Assembly (NCBI GenBank): GCA_027484605.1
Contig: JAIXSR010000116.1
Span: 39,357 to 103,356, forward strand
DNA: 64,000 nucleotides
Source of the DNA: Hyphomicrobiales bacterium
GTDB taxonomy: Bacteria > Pseudomonadota > Alphaproteobacteria > Rhizobiales > Beijerinckiaceae
Reading direction: 5' to 3'
A model generated the notes under the pieces. The model did not search any database, was not told where the DNA came from, and saw only the letters and a program-made list of their open reading frames with translations. Each line of letters opens with the position of its first letter. The first letter of the stretch is position 1. The position numbers and the translations under genes are program-made. This document shows positions 36,301 through 44,883 of the stretch, piece by piece.

Positions 36301-38384
36301 TTTTCCATCGCCTCGATAAGTTCGCTCGAGGCGTTGCGCATCGCATCATTGATCTCGACGGCGCGGGCGCCGACGGTTTCCATGATCGAGCGGCCATTCT
36401 CCGAGAAGGCTGTGTTGACGATGGAGGCGGTCTCGTCGAACTCGGTCTTCAGGGCCAGCCCGGCCTCGCGGAAGGCCGCGGTCGAGTTCTGGAGGCTTTC
36501 CTCGATATTGCGGGTGGATTCGATCGCCACATGCTGGAAACGCATCGTCGCGTTTTCCGAGACGTCACGGAAGACCGTCGTTGCCTGGTTGCTGGCCTCG
36601 ATGACCCGCGTGGCGGTGGTCTCGCTCGTTTCCTGCATCATGCGTGTCGACGCATCGGCCGCCAGCGTGAGGGCATTGACGATTTCCGTGCTCGTGTCCC
36701 GGAACGTGGCCGTCGATTGCTCGGAAGCCTCGCGCAACGTCATGGCGGAGCTGTCCGCCACCTCGCGCAGCGTCCGGGTCGAGGTGTCGGCCACCTCGCT
36801 CAGGGCGCGGACGGTCATGGAGCCGACATCCTGGAACTCGTTGACGAGGCCGGATGTCGCCATCTGCAGCGCCTCGGTCGTGCGGGTCGAGACATCCTCG
36901 ATCGCCGCAGTTGCGGAGCGGGTATGCTCGATCAGCGTGCCGGTGAAGCTGGCCGAGGTCTGGTTGATCTCGCCGACGAGCTCCTGGCCCGTACGGCTGA
37001 GCTCGCCGACCAGTTCGGCACGGGCCTGGACCAGCAATTCGCCGGTCTCCCGGGTGACGCTGTTCAGCTGCCCGGCCAGTTCCTGCGTACGCTCGGAGAT
37101 CAGGTCGCCGAGATGCAGGGCCGTCCGGTCAAGAGTGGCGACGATCTCGTCCTGCTTGCCGCCGATCAGGAAGCTGACGCGGCCGCCGGCATCCTGGATG
37201 GCCGAGGAAATCGAGCCGCTGGCCTTGGTGAGGTCGGCCGAGAAGCCGTGATGGGCCGCCTCGATCGTGGCGCGGATGCGTTCCGCCGTGGCCATGATGG
37301 CCTCGCGCTCGGCCGAAAGCTCGTTCACCAGCGCGCGCATCTTGTATTCGTTGTCGGCATAGGAGCGTTCGAGGGCCGTCACCTCGCCATGGACGAGGCT
37401 TTCCAGCTCGCCGGCACGCGAGACGGCACGCTCGATGCCATCGCCGATGGAGGAGACTTCCCGCCGGACCGCCTGGCCGAGTGTGAAGACCGTTTCCGCG
37501 CCGGCCACTTCCGGTTCGGCAAGCCGCGCGGCCACGGTCGCCATCACCCGGGCCGAGGTCTTCAGCTCGCGGGAGCGGCGCTGCAGGATGGCCATGGTGA
37601 AGAAGAACAGGACCGGCACGAGGATCGCGAGGGCCGCCAGCACCAGGGTGCCCTCGATCCCGCTGCGCAGCGCGCCGGCCGAATCGAGGAGGAAACCGTC
37701 CCGGCGCGAGAAGAGATAGGCGCCGCCGCCGACCCAGAGGGCAGAGAGCAGCGTCGCGATGACGAGCGGGCCGCGGGGGGCGGGCTCGTTCAGTGGCTGG
37801 AGAAGGTCGGCCACGGTGGCGCGCATGTCGTCATTCGCCGGCAGGACCGGGGCCGTGCGGGCACCGCGCGGGGCCGCACGGGGTGCGGGCTCCTCGGCTT
37901 CGGCGAGAGGCTCCGGCATGGGGGGCGGTGCGGGAATCTGCTGGTTGGCCTGCCGGCGCGCCTTCACGCCGGCCAGGACGGCATTGTCACTGGCCGGCCT
38001 TGCAGCGGCTTCGCGTTCAGCCACCAGATCGGGCGTGACCGGCTTGCTCTCGATGGCGGGTTCGGCGGCAGCCGGGTTCCTGGCCGACGGTGCCTTGTCG
38101 GCCTCGGGGGGGCGGGTCTCGGTCTTGGTGTCGGGCGCCTTCCGGTCGGAGGCCTTGTCGCCGGATCTTGCGGCGGGCAAAGCCGCTTCGGTTGCCGTCG
38201 CCCCGGGCTCGACCGGCTTGAAGATGTCGAGATCCTCGACGCGCGGGAGGCGGGGCGATCCATCCGCGTTCTTGTCGTCTGCCGGAGGAGCAGCGTCGGC
38301 AGCGGTCGGGGAAATGCCCAGGGCTTCCTCGATCGCCGAAAAGGCGGCCTCGGCCGGATCCTTGCTCTTCTTGCTTGTCGACAT
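33396..38384 (-). CDS. Giant coiled-coil membrane protein, growth pole ring (GPR)-like
   Basis: 1662 residues. The N-terminal ~200 are acidic, Ala/Pro-rich and disordered. Two membrane helices lie near residues 206-226 and 243-266. About 1200 residues of apolipoprotein-like helical repeats follow, rich in Glu/Arg/Ser/Thr heptads. The C-terminal domain (last ~100 residues: DIARMIDHEAAVDLWERYR then NVFTRRLYTLQGQ) is conserved. Layout and C-terminus match the growth pole ring protein of Agrobacterium and relatives, which organises unipolar growth in Hyphomicrobiales. The start at 38384 precedes the conserved MSTSKKSKDP; the frame stays open further upstream. Confidence 0.8.
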   Translation of the reverse strand: MSTSKKSKDPAEAAFSAIEEALGISPTAADAAPPADDKNADGSPRLPRVEDLDIFKPVEPGATATEAALPAARSGDKASDRKAPDTKTETRPPEADKAPSARNPAAAEPAIESKPVTPDLVAEREAAARPASDNAVLAGVKARRQANQQIPAPPPMPEPLAEAEEPAPRAAPRGARTAPVLPANDDMRATVADLLQPLNEPAPRGPLVIATLLSALWVGGGAYLFSRRDGFLLDSAGALRSGIEGTLVLAALAILVPVLFFFTMAILQRRSRELKTSARVMATVAARLAEPEVAGAETVFTLGQAVRREVSSIGDGIERAVSRAGELESLVHGEVTALERSYADNEYKMRALVNELSAEREAIMATAERIRATIEAAHHGFSADLTKASGSISSAIQDAGGRVSFLIGGKQDEIVATLDRTALHLGDLISERTQELAGQLNSVTRETGELLVQARAELVGELSRTGQELVGEINQTSASFTGTLIEHTRSATAAIEDVSTRTTEALQMATSGLVNEFQDVGSMTVRALSEVADTSTRTLREVADSSAMTLREASEQSTATFRDTSTEIVNALTLAADASTRMMQETSETTATRVIEASNQATTVFRDVSENATMRFQHVAIESTRNIEESLQNSTAAFREAGLALKTEFDETASIVNTAFSENGRSIMETVGARAVEINDAMRNASSELIEAMENRGMEASRIIEEQGARVAENIILRGTELSDRILGGATALESTLRENAGVIETSLDSGTARLADILTHHTEGMNRTLGNANELLGNTMQAKTNLVEAHLDNSTNRIASLFDDQAKMLAGNVEQMIGTIEETLKTQTSSLESTLVERGISLADLISTRIAQANEAFGIASESLASLITERTQEASSGLREEITTFGAAFQQEAASATERLANSGREVVQAISTHGARVNEALANNAIRLSESVNERTAGLSDKFGTFERIFVEKADSLESTVVNRSALLTETLQERTGEVTKTLESLLNRIEIGLDSRAKSLGDVLALRTVELTKVINESGSEIGGSFESRIQGFEQRVVQPLSAQIGELENRTDGAASRIADRINQSAESLLVRAGEVERSLTTLSRDVGSELMARAESLSTTLTGKTEEMAQTFDSRSGNFLQALDARSQTLVAGLESATSEMTERVTRSLNELNTAVTSGSETSLGHIVEANDRLRTEVSSLLGRLTDANKLLGTIVGSASQSLGEVESRMADRIRGLEATLAAILSASREGSDALALKVEAIRSASGDVLNHSETIARSLEERTSALQNLTGNLSITQTQITRMLAERQQAFEGLAGTLENRVEDIDAMLRSFSSLIEEQLATAQERAREANTLVHETAETAANAIGTQFERVRIESGKERERTTASLRSAYEQANTEMTTLFQRALEGFGSTAQQFRQASQEIQRELETTRQVLQSGGLEIPREAREASASLRRVVTDQVRALNELTEIVQRSGSGLDTAQPAALRRAEPEPPRLQAPSFRPEPPPAPPRPDLRPQRPLAPQPAPPRQGGSWLSGLLERASDDEGPLPGARSRAPDQASASRIESLDSLSVDIARMIDHEAAVDLWERYRKGERNVFTRRLYTLQGQEAYEDIRRRYRRDTEFRKTVDAYIDQFERLLGEVAGDDRDSLVARTYLTSETGKVYTMLGHAAGRFDA

Positions 38385-38661
38385 TCCCGAACACCCTTCA
38401 CTCGCCAAGCCGGAATACCCGCCAGCCGGCGCGACGGCTCCTGCCCGGAGAGACCGGGCATTCCACCAGATTGGCTGCAGTTTACTTTTCCGCAGCGCGA
38501 ACGGAAACACAAACTGTTAACGATCTGCAAACTTCGTTAACGCCCCCGTCACCCTGTTCGAAAGGAGGCGCGTGCCGGACCCGCCGGTTTCGGCGGTCCT
38601 TAACCTGTGCGGTCCCATCCTGCAGCCAGAGGCATCCGGCCTGCAACGGGGAACTGGACTG
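38385..38661. promoter_or_regulatory. Divergent promoter region with two GTTAACG boxes
   Basis: 277 bases between the GPR-like and Hpt genes. GTTAAC occurs at 38516-38521 and 38536-38541, both followed by G, with starts 20 bases (two helical turns) apart. TTAAC is the half-site of the cell-cycle regulator CtrA, but the standard TTAA-N7-TTAA spacing is not present. No further gene is seen. Confidence 0.4.
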
Positions 38662-39039
38662 ATGGACCACAAGGGTGGAATTCCGGGCGAATATGCCGCT
38701 GCGTCGTTTGAACGACCGATCGATCTGGTGCATCTCGCGCGGCAGACGCTCGGTGATCGCGGCCTCGAGCGCGAGGTGCTGAACCTGTTCGTCGTCCAGG
38801 CCCGCTCGATCCTGGCCCAGATGGAGCTGGTGGCGCCGGGCAAGGCGCGGCTTGACCTCGCGCATACGCTCAAGGGCTCCGCGCGTTCGGTCGGGGCCTG
38901 GCACGTGGCCACCGAGGCCGAGGCCTGCGAGGCCCTGTTCGAGGCCACCGAAGACAGCTGGCGCGAGGCGTTCGACCGGCTGGGCAAGGCGATCCGGCTG
39001 GCGATCCATGCCATCCAGGATGTCCAGCAGGCCGCATAG
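38662..39039 (+). CDS. Hpt (histidine phosphotransfer) domain protein
   Basis: 125-residue single Hpt domain. The phosphorylatable His lies in [18 protein letters not shown] (about residue 73). It passes phosphate between a hybrid kinase and a response regulator. It is divergent from the GPR-like gene. The start at 38662 is preceded by GGGGAACTGGACT; the frame is open further upstream but similarity begins here. Confidence 0.88.
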   Translation: MDHKGGIPGEYAAASFERPIDLVHLARQTLGDRGLEREVLNLFVVQARSILAQMELVAPGKARLDLAHTLKGSARSVGAWHVATEAEACEALFEATEDSWREAFDRLGKAIRLAIHAIQDVQQAA

Positions 39040-39121
39040 CCGGTTTTTTTGCGTTTCCCCTCTCGTCAACCGGCCCGGGGCGTCCTATTCCCCGCTCATC
39101 TTTTGTTTGTCGGAGCAGGGC

Positions 39122-39442
39122 ATGGCCAAGATCACCTTCGTCGATTCCACGGGAACCCAGCGCAGCGCCAATGCGGAAAACGGCGCGACGGTGATGGAAA
39201 CCGCGATCCGCAACTCGATCCCCGGGATCGAGGCGGAATGCGGCGGGGCCTGTGCCTGCGCCACCTGCCATGTCTATGTGGACGAGGCCTGGAGTGCCGC
39301 CGTCGGCAGCGCGGCGCCTATGGAGGAAGACATGCTGGATTTCGCCTTCGATGTCCGGCCGAATTCGCGGCTCTCCTGCCAGATCAAGGTCTCGGATGCG
39401 CTGGACGGGCTCGTTGTCCATACCCCGGCCCGGCAGGCCTGA
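39122..39442 (+). CDS. 2Fe-2S ferredoxin, adrenodoxin type
   Basis: 106 residues. Cluster ligands are in [19 protein letters not shown] (C-x5-C-x2-C, plus one extra Cys) and RLSCQI. The fold and the [18 protein letters not shown] segment are those of adrenodoxin/FdxB-type ferredoxins that feed P450s or Fe-S biogenesis. No isc or P450 genes are near. The start at 39122 is preceded by GGAGCAGGGC. Confidence 0.95.
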   Translation: MAKITFVDSTGTQRSANAENGATVMETAIRNSIPGIEAECGGACACATCHVYVDEAWSAAVGSAAPMEEDMLDFAFDVRPNSRLSCQIKVSDALDGLVVHTPARQA

Positions 39443-39467
39443 GCGAAAGCCAGCCTGCCACAAGCGG

Positions 39468-39506
39468 TCGTGACAGGGTGTCGTGACACGGTGTCGTGAC
39501 TTGCCG
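39468..39506. repeat. Three 13-bp tandem repeats (TCGTGACxxGGTG)
   Basis: Units begin at 39468, 39481 and 39494: TCGTGACAGGGTG, TCGTGACACGGTG, TCGTGACTTGCCG. A partial GTGACAGG follows. They lie in the 117-base gap before the CcdA-like gene. Binding-site arrays for a regulator are one explanation. Confidence 0.6.
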
Positions 39507-39559
39507 GTGACAGGCCGTACAGGATCATACCGGGGAAACAGATCCGGGATGGACCGCCC

Positions 39560-40282
39560 ATGCAGACCCTTTTCCTCGCCTATCTCGCCGGAGCCTTGAC
39601 CACGCTCAATCCCTGCGTGCTGCCGATGATCCCCTTCGTGCTGGCCACCGCCCTGCGCGAGGGGCGGGCGGGCCCGCTCTGGCTGATGGCGGGGCTGAGC
39701 CTGTCCTTCACCGTGCTGGGAACGCTGATCGCCTCGATCGGACCGGCCATCGGGCTCTCGCAGGATGGCATCCGCTTCACGGGCGCGCTGGTGATGATCG
39801 TGATCGGTGCCGCAATGCTGATCCCGCAGGGGCAGACCGTCTTCGCCACAGGCCTCGGCCCGCTGGCGGACCGGGCCTCGGGCCTGCTCGACCGGCTGGC
39901 CCTTTCCGGCGCACGCGGGCAATTCGTGACCGGCATGCTGCTGGGCGCGGTCTGGAGCCCCTGTGCCGGCCCGAGCCTTTTCGCCGCGATCGGGCTGGCG
40001 GCCCAGACCGGCACCGTGCTGCAGGCCGCGATCGCCATGACCTTCTTCTCGCTCGGCGCGTCCAGCGTGATGCTGGCTCTCGCCTATGGCACGCGGGAGG
40101 CTTTGGGACGCCGCAAGGCCGCGTTGATGGGCTTCGCGACCTCCGGCAGGGGCAAGCTGGTCTTTGCCCTGATCTTTCTGGCGATGGGGCTGATGATCCT
40201 CACGGGCCTCGACAAGCGGATCGAGGCCGGTCTGGTCAATGCGATGCCGGACTGGCTGGTGGAATTCACCACCCGGTTCTGA
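39560..40282 (+). CDS. CcdA/DsbD-like thiol-disulfide transmembrane transporter
   Basis: 240 residues with about six membrane helices. The two redox cysteines are in TTLNPCVLPMIPF and GAVWSPCAGPSL, the paired CcdA pattern. Such proteins carry reducing power from cytosolic thioredoxin to periplasmic proteins, often for cytochrome c maturation. No ccm genes are adjacent. It is convergent with the MFS gene, the stops being about three bases apart. Confidence 0.88.
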   Translation: MQTLFLAYLAGALTTLNPCVLPMIPFVLATALREGRAGPLWLMAGLSLSFTVLGTLIASIGPAIGLSQDGIRFTGALVMIVIGAAMLIPQGQTVFATGLGPLADRASGLLDRLALSGARGQFVTGMLLGAVWSPCAGPSLFAAIGLAAQTGTVLQAAIAMTFFSLGASSVMLALAYGTREALGRRKAALMGFATSGRGKLVFALIFLAMGLMILTGLDKRIEAGLVNAMPDWLVEFTTRF

Positions 40283-40285
40283 ACC

Positions 40286-41530
40286 TTACTCCGCCGGCCG
40301 GGCCGCCGCTTCCGGTTCCGGCCGCCGGCTGAGGGTTGTCTCGTTGCCCGGGCCCGGATCATGCGGGACCAGGAACGAGAGCAGCAGCGACGTGGTCGCG
40401 ATGCCGGCGCCGAGCATGAAGACGAAGCTCGGGTTCTTCAGCCAGATCAGGCCGAATGTGACGGGAATGACCACGGCTGCGATATGGTTGATCGTGAAGG
40501 CACAGGCCGCTGTCGGGGCCATGTCCGCCGGGTCGCCGATCTTCTGCATATAGGTGCGCTGGGCGATGACCAGGGTCGAGAAGATGCCGTCGATCACGTA
40601 CAGGGAGGCCGCGAACCAGCCCGAACTCGCCATGGCATAGCCGAGGAAGACGAGGATCAGGGTGATGTTCTCGAAAGCGATTGTCCGCCGCTCGCCCCAG
40701 ATGCCCACGAGGGCGCCGAGCCGCGGTGCGGCGAAGGTGTTGAGCGCCGCGGTGACGAGCATCAGCATCGCGATATCCGGCACGCGGAAGCCGAAGCGCT
40801 CGACGAGAAGGAAACCGGCGAAGGCGGTGAAGATCTGCCGGCGCGCGCCATTCATGAAGGTCAGCGCATAATAGAGCCAGTAACGCCGGCGCAGCACGAT
40901 CGTCTTGCGCTGGGGCACGTCGCCGTCGAATTTCGCGAAGAAGGAAAGGCAGAGGATGGTCAGAGCCAGGCAGACGAGGCCGATCAGCCCGAAAAGCAGC
41001 GGAAAGCTCTGGTAGCCCGCCCACCAGAGCAGCGCGAGGCCGCCATAGACCAGGAATTGCGCGGAGGCTGCGGCGCCGGCCACGCGCCCGATCAGGCGCG
41101 GCGCATCCTTTTTCGGGAAGAGCTGCAGCGAGAGCGACTGGTTGACCGTCTCGAAGTAATGGAAGCCCACCGACATGATGAAGGTGGTGACCAGCAGGCC
41201 GGTCAGGCCGGGAAAGAAACCGGTCAGTGCGATGCCGCCGGCCAGGATCAGCAGCGAGACATAGGCCACCACCTGCTCGCGCATCACCAGGAACCAGAAG
41301 ATGGCGGTGAAGGCGAGGAAGCCGGGGATCTCGCGGATGGTCTGGGCAAGGCCGATCTCGGCGCCCGTGAATCCGGCGGCTTCCTTGGCGAAGTTGTTGA
41401 ACAGCGTCTGCCAGCCGGCAAAGCCGAACATGTTGATGAAGGCCAGGGCCATCAGGAAATAGAGCGGCTGGCTGCGCATCCGGGCAAGGAACGAGGCCGG
41501 GGGTGCAGCGGAAGGGTCGATCGCGGACAT
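40286..41530 (-). CDS. MFS transporter
   Basis: 414 residues with about twelve hydrophobic segments (for example YFLMALAFINMFGFAGWQTL and VCLALTILCLSFF). Major facilitator features include VMREQVVAYVSLLILAGG and GRVAGAAASAQFLVYGG. The N-terminal cytosolic stretch and the C-terminus are short. Similarity is to general MFS proteins; the substrate cannot be deduced. The start at 41530 was chosen before the first membrane segment. Confidence 0.85.
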   Translation of the reverse strand: MSAIDPSAAPPASFLARMRSQPLYFLMALAFINMFGFAGWQTLFNNFAKEAAGFTGAEIGLAQTIREIPGFLAFTAIFWFLVMREQVVAYVSLLILAGGIALTGFFPGLTGLLVTTFIMSVGFHYFETVNQSLSLQLFPKKDAPRLIGRVAGAAASAQFLVYGGLALLWWAGYQSFPLLFGLIGLVCLALTILCLSFFAKFDGDVPQRKTIVLRRRYWLYYALTFMNGARRQIFTAFAGFLLVERFGFRVPDIAMLMLVTAALNTFAAPRLGALVGIWGERRTIAFENITLILVFLGYAMASSGWFAASLYVIDGIFSTLVIAQRTYMQKIGDPADMAPTAACAFTINHIAAVVIPVTFGLIWLKNPSFVFMLGAGIATTSLLLSFLVPHDPGPGNETTLSRRPEPEAAARPAE

Positions 41531-41702
41531 GGGGACTCGCGGCGAGGGAGATGTTGCCGCGAGATCACGCCGATGTCGGGGTGGCGTCAATCGTTTTCTT
41601 GCCGGCCCGGGCTTGATCCTGAGCAAGGCCGGCTGAAACCGGACGGGCTAGGGTTGCCGCATGCCCGGGCGCCAGGGTGGTGCCCCATCGGAGGACCACG
41701 CC

Positions 41703-42128
41703 ATGTTCAAGAAGATTCTTGTTCCCGTCGATCTCAACGAGGCGGCCATCACGAAATCGGCCCTCGACGCGGCAAAAGGGCTTGCGGCTTCCTGGAATGC
41801 CGATCTCCGCCTGCTCTATGTCATGCCGATCGTCCCGGCGAGCTACATGGAATATGTCGCGCCGGAATTCGAGACGCTGGAGAAGGAACGTGTCGAAGCC
41901 GAATTGCGCAGCCTGGCCGAAGGGCTCGGCCTGCCGGCCGGGCGCGTTTCAACCGCGGTGCGGAATGGCGGCGTCTACCACGAGGTCGTGGCGGAGGCCG
42001 GCGAGAGCCATTCCGACCTGATCGTCTGCGGATCCCATTGGCCGACGCTCGCCACCTATCTCGTCGGGTCGTTCGCAACAACGATCGTGCGGCACGCCAC
42101 CTGTTCGGTGCTGGTCATCCGGCAATAG
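41703..42128 (+). CDS. Universal stress protein UspA family
   Basis: 141 residues. The N-terminus KKILVPVDLNEAA and the C-terminal nucleotide-binding region LIVCGSHWPTLATYLVGS then HATCSVLVI fit the ATP-binding UspA fold. It has a GGAGGACCACGCC ribosome-binding site. Usp proteins respond to stress; the role here is general. The last 14 bases overlap the end of the convergent gene. Confidence 0.92.
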   Translation: MFKKILVPVDLNEAAITKSALDAAKGLAASWNADLRLLYVMPIVPASYMEYVAPEFETLEKERVEAELRSLAEGLGLPAGRVSTAVRNGGVYHEVVAEAGESHSDLIVCGSHWPTLATYLVGSFATTIVRHATCSVLVIRQ

Positions 42129-42708
42129 GCGCGGCGGGCAGCACCCTGTCCGGCACCGCATCGGCCGGGAAAGTTCCCGGCCGGTTGCGCGTGAGGAAGC
42201 TGCGCAGCCAGAAGCCGAAATAGACCGAGAGGCCGAGGCAGGCCATCGCCACGAGGCTCGATCCGTTCGAGGCGGCATAGCCGGCGCTGATCATCAGGGC
42301 CGCCAGCAGGCCGAAGCCGGCACCCTGCATCAGCCTGTAGCGGAGCGGCGCGATGCCGCATTCGAGCTTCAGGCGCGGATTCTGCGCGGCAACCCGGGCC
42401 ACCAGTTCAAGTACGAAGCGGCGGAAACCGTGATCGAGCTTCTCGGTCTGGACCAGCGAGATCCAGCTGAGATTGTCGAAGCGCACCGAGGCGCCGTCGG
42501 TCGCGCGCACCTCGCAGACAAAGATGTTGTGCGCGGAGTTGCGCGGGCTGAAATAGAGCCGGATGCGCTCGATCCGGTCGAGCGGATAGGTCTGGTTCGA
42601 GCGGCCGCGCTCCGCGCTCAGGCTTGTCGCCGTCAGGCGCAGGTCAAGCGAGGCCGTGAACGGCTTTGCCCGGTGGGAATAGAGATAATCCTGTAGCGCT
42701 TCTGCCAT
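42115..42708 (-). CDS. Uncharacterised membrane protein with two C-terminal helices
   Basis: 197 residues. The N-terminal ~115 form a soluble beta-rich domain (ASLDLRLTATSLSAERG, DRIERIRLYFSPRN) with a PH-like look. Then come two membrane helices (LMQGAGFGLLAALMISAGYA and LVAMACLGLSVYFGFWL) and a cytosolic tail. The stop lies inside the 3' end of the uspA gene. No family is recognised. Confidence 0.7.
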   Translation of the reverse strand: MAEALQDYLYSHRAKPFTASLDLRLTATSLSAERGRSNQTYPLDRIERIRLYFSPRNSAHNIFVCEVRATDGASVRFDNLSWISLVQTEKLDHGFRRFVLELVARVAAQNPRLKLECGIAPLRYRLMQGAGFGLLAALMISAGYAASNGSSLVAMACLGLSVYFGFWLRSFLTRNRPGTFPADAVPDRVLPAAPIAG

Positions 42709-42827
42709 GGAGCCCGTTCTTCGACCAAGGTTTGCGACGGTTCCATTGCATGTTCCTGCGCCTCGCGTCAAAGAGGGGCGTTCGCTGTGCCGGCAGAAGG
42801 GCCGGCCGGGAAGGGGACCGTGCGGCG

Positions 42828-43355
42828 ATGCGACATCTGTTCCTGCTTCGACATGGCAAATCGGCCTGGCCCGAGGGCATTGCCGACCATGACCGGCCGC
42901 TGGCGCCGCGCGGCGAGCATGCCGTGCCGCTGATCGGGGCGCGGCTGAAGCAGATCCAGCCGCAGATCGACCGCGTGCTCGTCTCCGATGCGCGCCGCAC
43001 CCGCGAGACCTTCGCCCGCCTCCGCACGGTGATGCCGGATCTCGAGCCTGTCATCGAGCCCGCGATCTACGAGGCGACGCCGGCCCGCCTGTTCCGGCTG
43101 GTCCAGGACCTGCCCGACGAGGCCGGTTCCGTGCTGATGGTCGGGCACAATCCCGGCTTCCATGCCCTCGCGCTCTATCTCGGCGGCAAGCCCGGCGGAG
43201 ATTCCGAGGCCTATCGCCGGCTCGAGCGGAAGCTGCCGACAGCGGGGCTTGTCCATCTGGTGTTGCAGGGTGACTGGGGCGGGATCGACCAGGCCTCGTG
43301 CGAGATCCGGCATTTCATCACGCCGGCCATGCTCGGCGGGATCGACGAGGATTGA
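42828..43355 (+). CDS. SixA-type histidine phosphatase family protein
   Basis: 175 residues of the phosphoglycerate-mutase/SixA superfamily. The catalytic LFLLRHGKSAW at the N-terminus and VGHNPGFH in the middle supply the two active-site His residues. SixA dephosphorylates Hpt domains; other members act on small phosphoesters. The Hpt protein encoded at 38662 is a potential but unproven target. The start at 42828 was chosen where similarity begins. Confidence 0.88.
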   Translation: MRHLFLLRHGKSAWPEGIADHDRPLAPRGEHAVPLIGARLKQIQPQIDRVLVSDARRTRETFARLRTVMPDLEPVIEPAIYEATPARLFRLVQDLPDEAGSVLMVGHNPGFHALALYLGGKPGGDSEAYRRLERKLPTAGLVHLVLQGDWGGIDQASCEIRHFITPAMLGGIDED

Positions 43356-43416
43356 GCCGGCCGGCCCTTGCCAGCGCGCAGGCGGATCGCCATTCCTTAG
43401 AGCAGGAAAATCGCGC

Positions 43417-44883
43417 ATGGCACAGGACAGTTCCGTCCCACCGGGGTCTCTCTGGGACGATATCAAGGCCGGAACGGCCAATCTCGGACAGTATATCGGT
43501 GCTCTCGGCCGGCCATCGCTCCGGCTGGGGGTGACCGGGCTGTCCCGGGCGGGGAAGACGGTCTTCATCACCGGGCTGGTCCATGCGCTTGTCTCGGGCG
43601 GCAGGATGCCGGCCTTCCGGGCCATGGCCGAGGGGCGGATCACCGCGGCGCGGCTGGTCCAGCACCCGGATGATGCGCTGCCGCGTTTCGCCTATGAGGA
43701 GCACCTCGCCACGCTGACCGGCCCCGACCGGCACTGGCCGCAATCGACGCGGGCCATTTCCGGCCTCAGCCTCGAGATCGAGTATGAGAGCCGCCAGCGC
43801 TATCTCGGCGGGCTGATCGGGGGTGGCGCCTCCCGGCTCGGCCTCGACCTGGTGGATTATCCGGGGGAATGGCTGCTGGACCTGCCGCTTCTGGCCAAGG
43901 ATTACGCCACTTTCTCCGCCGAGATCTTTGCCAAGGCGGGCGAGGGGCAGCGCCGCGAGCCCTTTGCGGCTTTCGTTGCCGCGGCCCGGGCTGTCGATCC
44001 GGCCGCTCCGGCGGACGAACCCGAGATCCGGCGGCTGGCCGATCTCTTCGGCACGGCCCTGCGTGCCTGCCGCGATGACGGGCGCGGGCTTTCCGCGCTG
44101 GCGCCGGGGCGCTTCCTGATGCCGGGTGATCTCGAAGGCGCGCCGGCGCTGACCTTCGCGCCTTTGCCCGGCGGGGCCGGGGCTGGGGCGGCGGAGTCGC
44201 TCGGCGGGGTGATGGCCCGCCGGTACGAAGCCTACAAGAGCCGGATCGTCCGGCCCTTCTTTACCGAGCATTTCGCGCGGATCGACCGGCAGGTCGTGCT
44301 GGTCGACGTGCTCTCGGCGCTCAATGGCGGCGCCGAGGCGCTGGCCGATCTCGAGACGGCTCTGGTCGATGTGCTGGCCGCGTTCCGCATCGGCGCCCGG
44401 TCGCTGCTGGCGAGCCTGTTTGCGCCGCGCGTCACGCGGATCCTGTTCGCCGCGACCAAGGCCGACCACCTGCACCACACCAACCATGACCGGCTCGAGG
44501 CGCTGCTCGGCGTGCTCGTGCGCCGTGCCTACCACCGGGCGCAGGCGGCCGGCGTGCCGAGCGAGAGCCTCGCTTTGGCCTCGATCCGCGCCACGCGCGA
44601 GGTGATGGCGCGGCAGGGCGGGCAGGACCTGCCCTGCGTCGCCGGAATTCCGCTGGCCGGCGAGCGGCTCGGCGAGACCCGCTTCGATGGCGAGACCGAG
44701 GCAGCGCTGTTTCCGGGCGACCTGCCGGAGGATGTCGAGGTGATCTTCCGTGGCCGGCCGGTGCCGCTGTCCTTCCTCCGGTTCCGTCCGCCGGGACCGG
44801 AAGCGCGGCGCCAGGCCGAGGGACTGCCGCATATCCGTCTCGACCGCGCCCTCGAATTCCTTCTGGGAGACCAGCTTTCATGA
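43417..44883 (+). CDS. ycjX: YcjX-like P-loop ATPase/GTPase
   Basis: 488 residues of the DUF463/YcjX family. Walker A is GLSRAGKTVFITGLV. Family segments include LDLVDYPGEWLLDLPLL and VTRILFAATKADHLHHTNHD. YcjX is a stress-linked nucleotide hydrolase usually paired with the membrane protein YcjF, as here (overlap ATGA with the next gene). The precise role is unknown; in E. coli it belongs to the phage-shock region. GAGCAGGAAAATCGCGC precedes the start. Confidence 0.94.
   Translation: MAQDSSVPPGSLWDDIKAGTANLGQYIGALGRPSLRLGVTGLSRAGKTVFITGLVHALVSGGRMPAFRAMAEGRITAARLVQHPDDALPRFAYEEHLATLTGPDRHWPQSTRAISGLSLEIEYESRQRYLGGLIGGGASRLGLDLVDYPGEWLLDLPLLAKDYATFSAEIFAKAGEGQRREPFAAFVAAARAVDPAAPADEPEIRRLADLFGTALRACRDDGRGLSALAPGRFLMPGDLEGAPALTFAPLPGGAGAGAAESLGGVMARRYEAYKSRIVRPFFTEHFARIDRQVVLVDVLSALNGGAEALADLETALVDVLAAFRIGARSLLASLFAPRVTRILFAATKADHLHHTNHDRLEALLGVLVRRAYHRAQAAGVPSESLALASIRATREVMARQGGQDLPCVAGIPLAGERLGETRFDGETEAALFPGDLPEDVEVIFRGRPVPLSFLRFRPPGPEARRQAEGLPHIRLDRALEFLLGDQLS

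Noticed and set aside
34000..37300. Repetitive minus-strand coding sequence considered as a CRISPR-like or satellite array
   Set aside because: The repeats are degenerate heptad/helix repeats in one open frame, without constant-length repeats and unique spacers.
34119..38540. Open frame of 1473 codons on the plus strand, antisense to the growth-pole-ring-like gene
   Set aside because: It mirrors the codon pattern of the opposite gene, has no domain signature and is rich in Arg/Gly/Asp as expected for an antisense shadow of GC-rich coding DNA.
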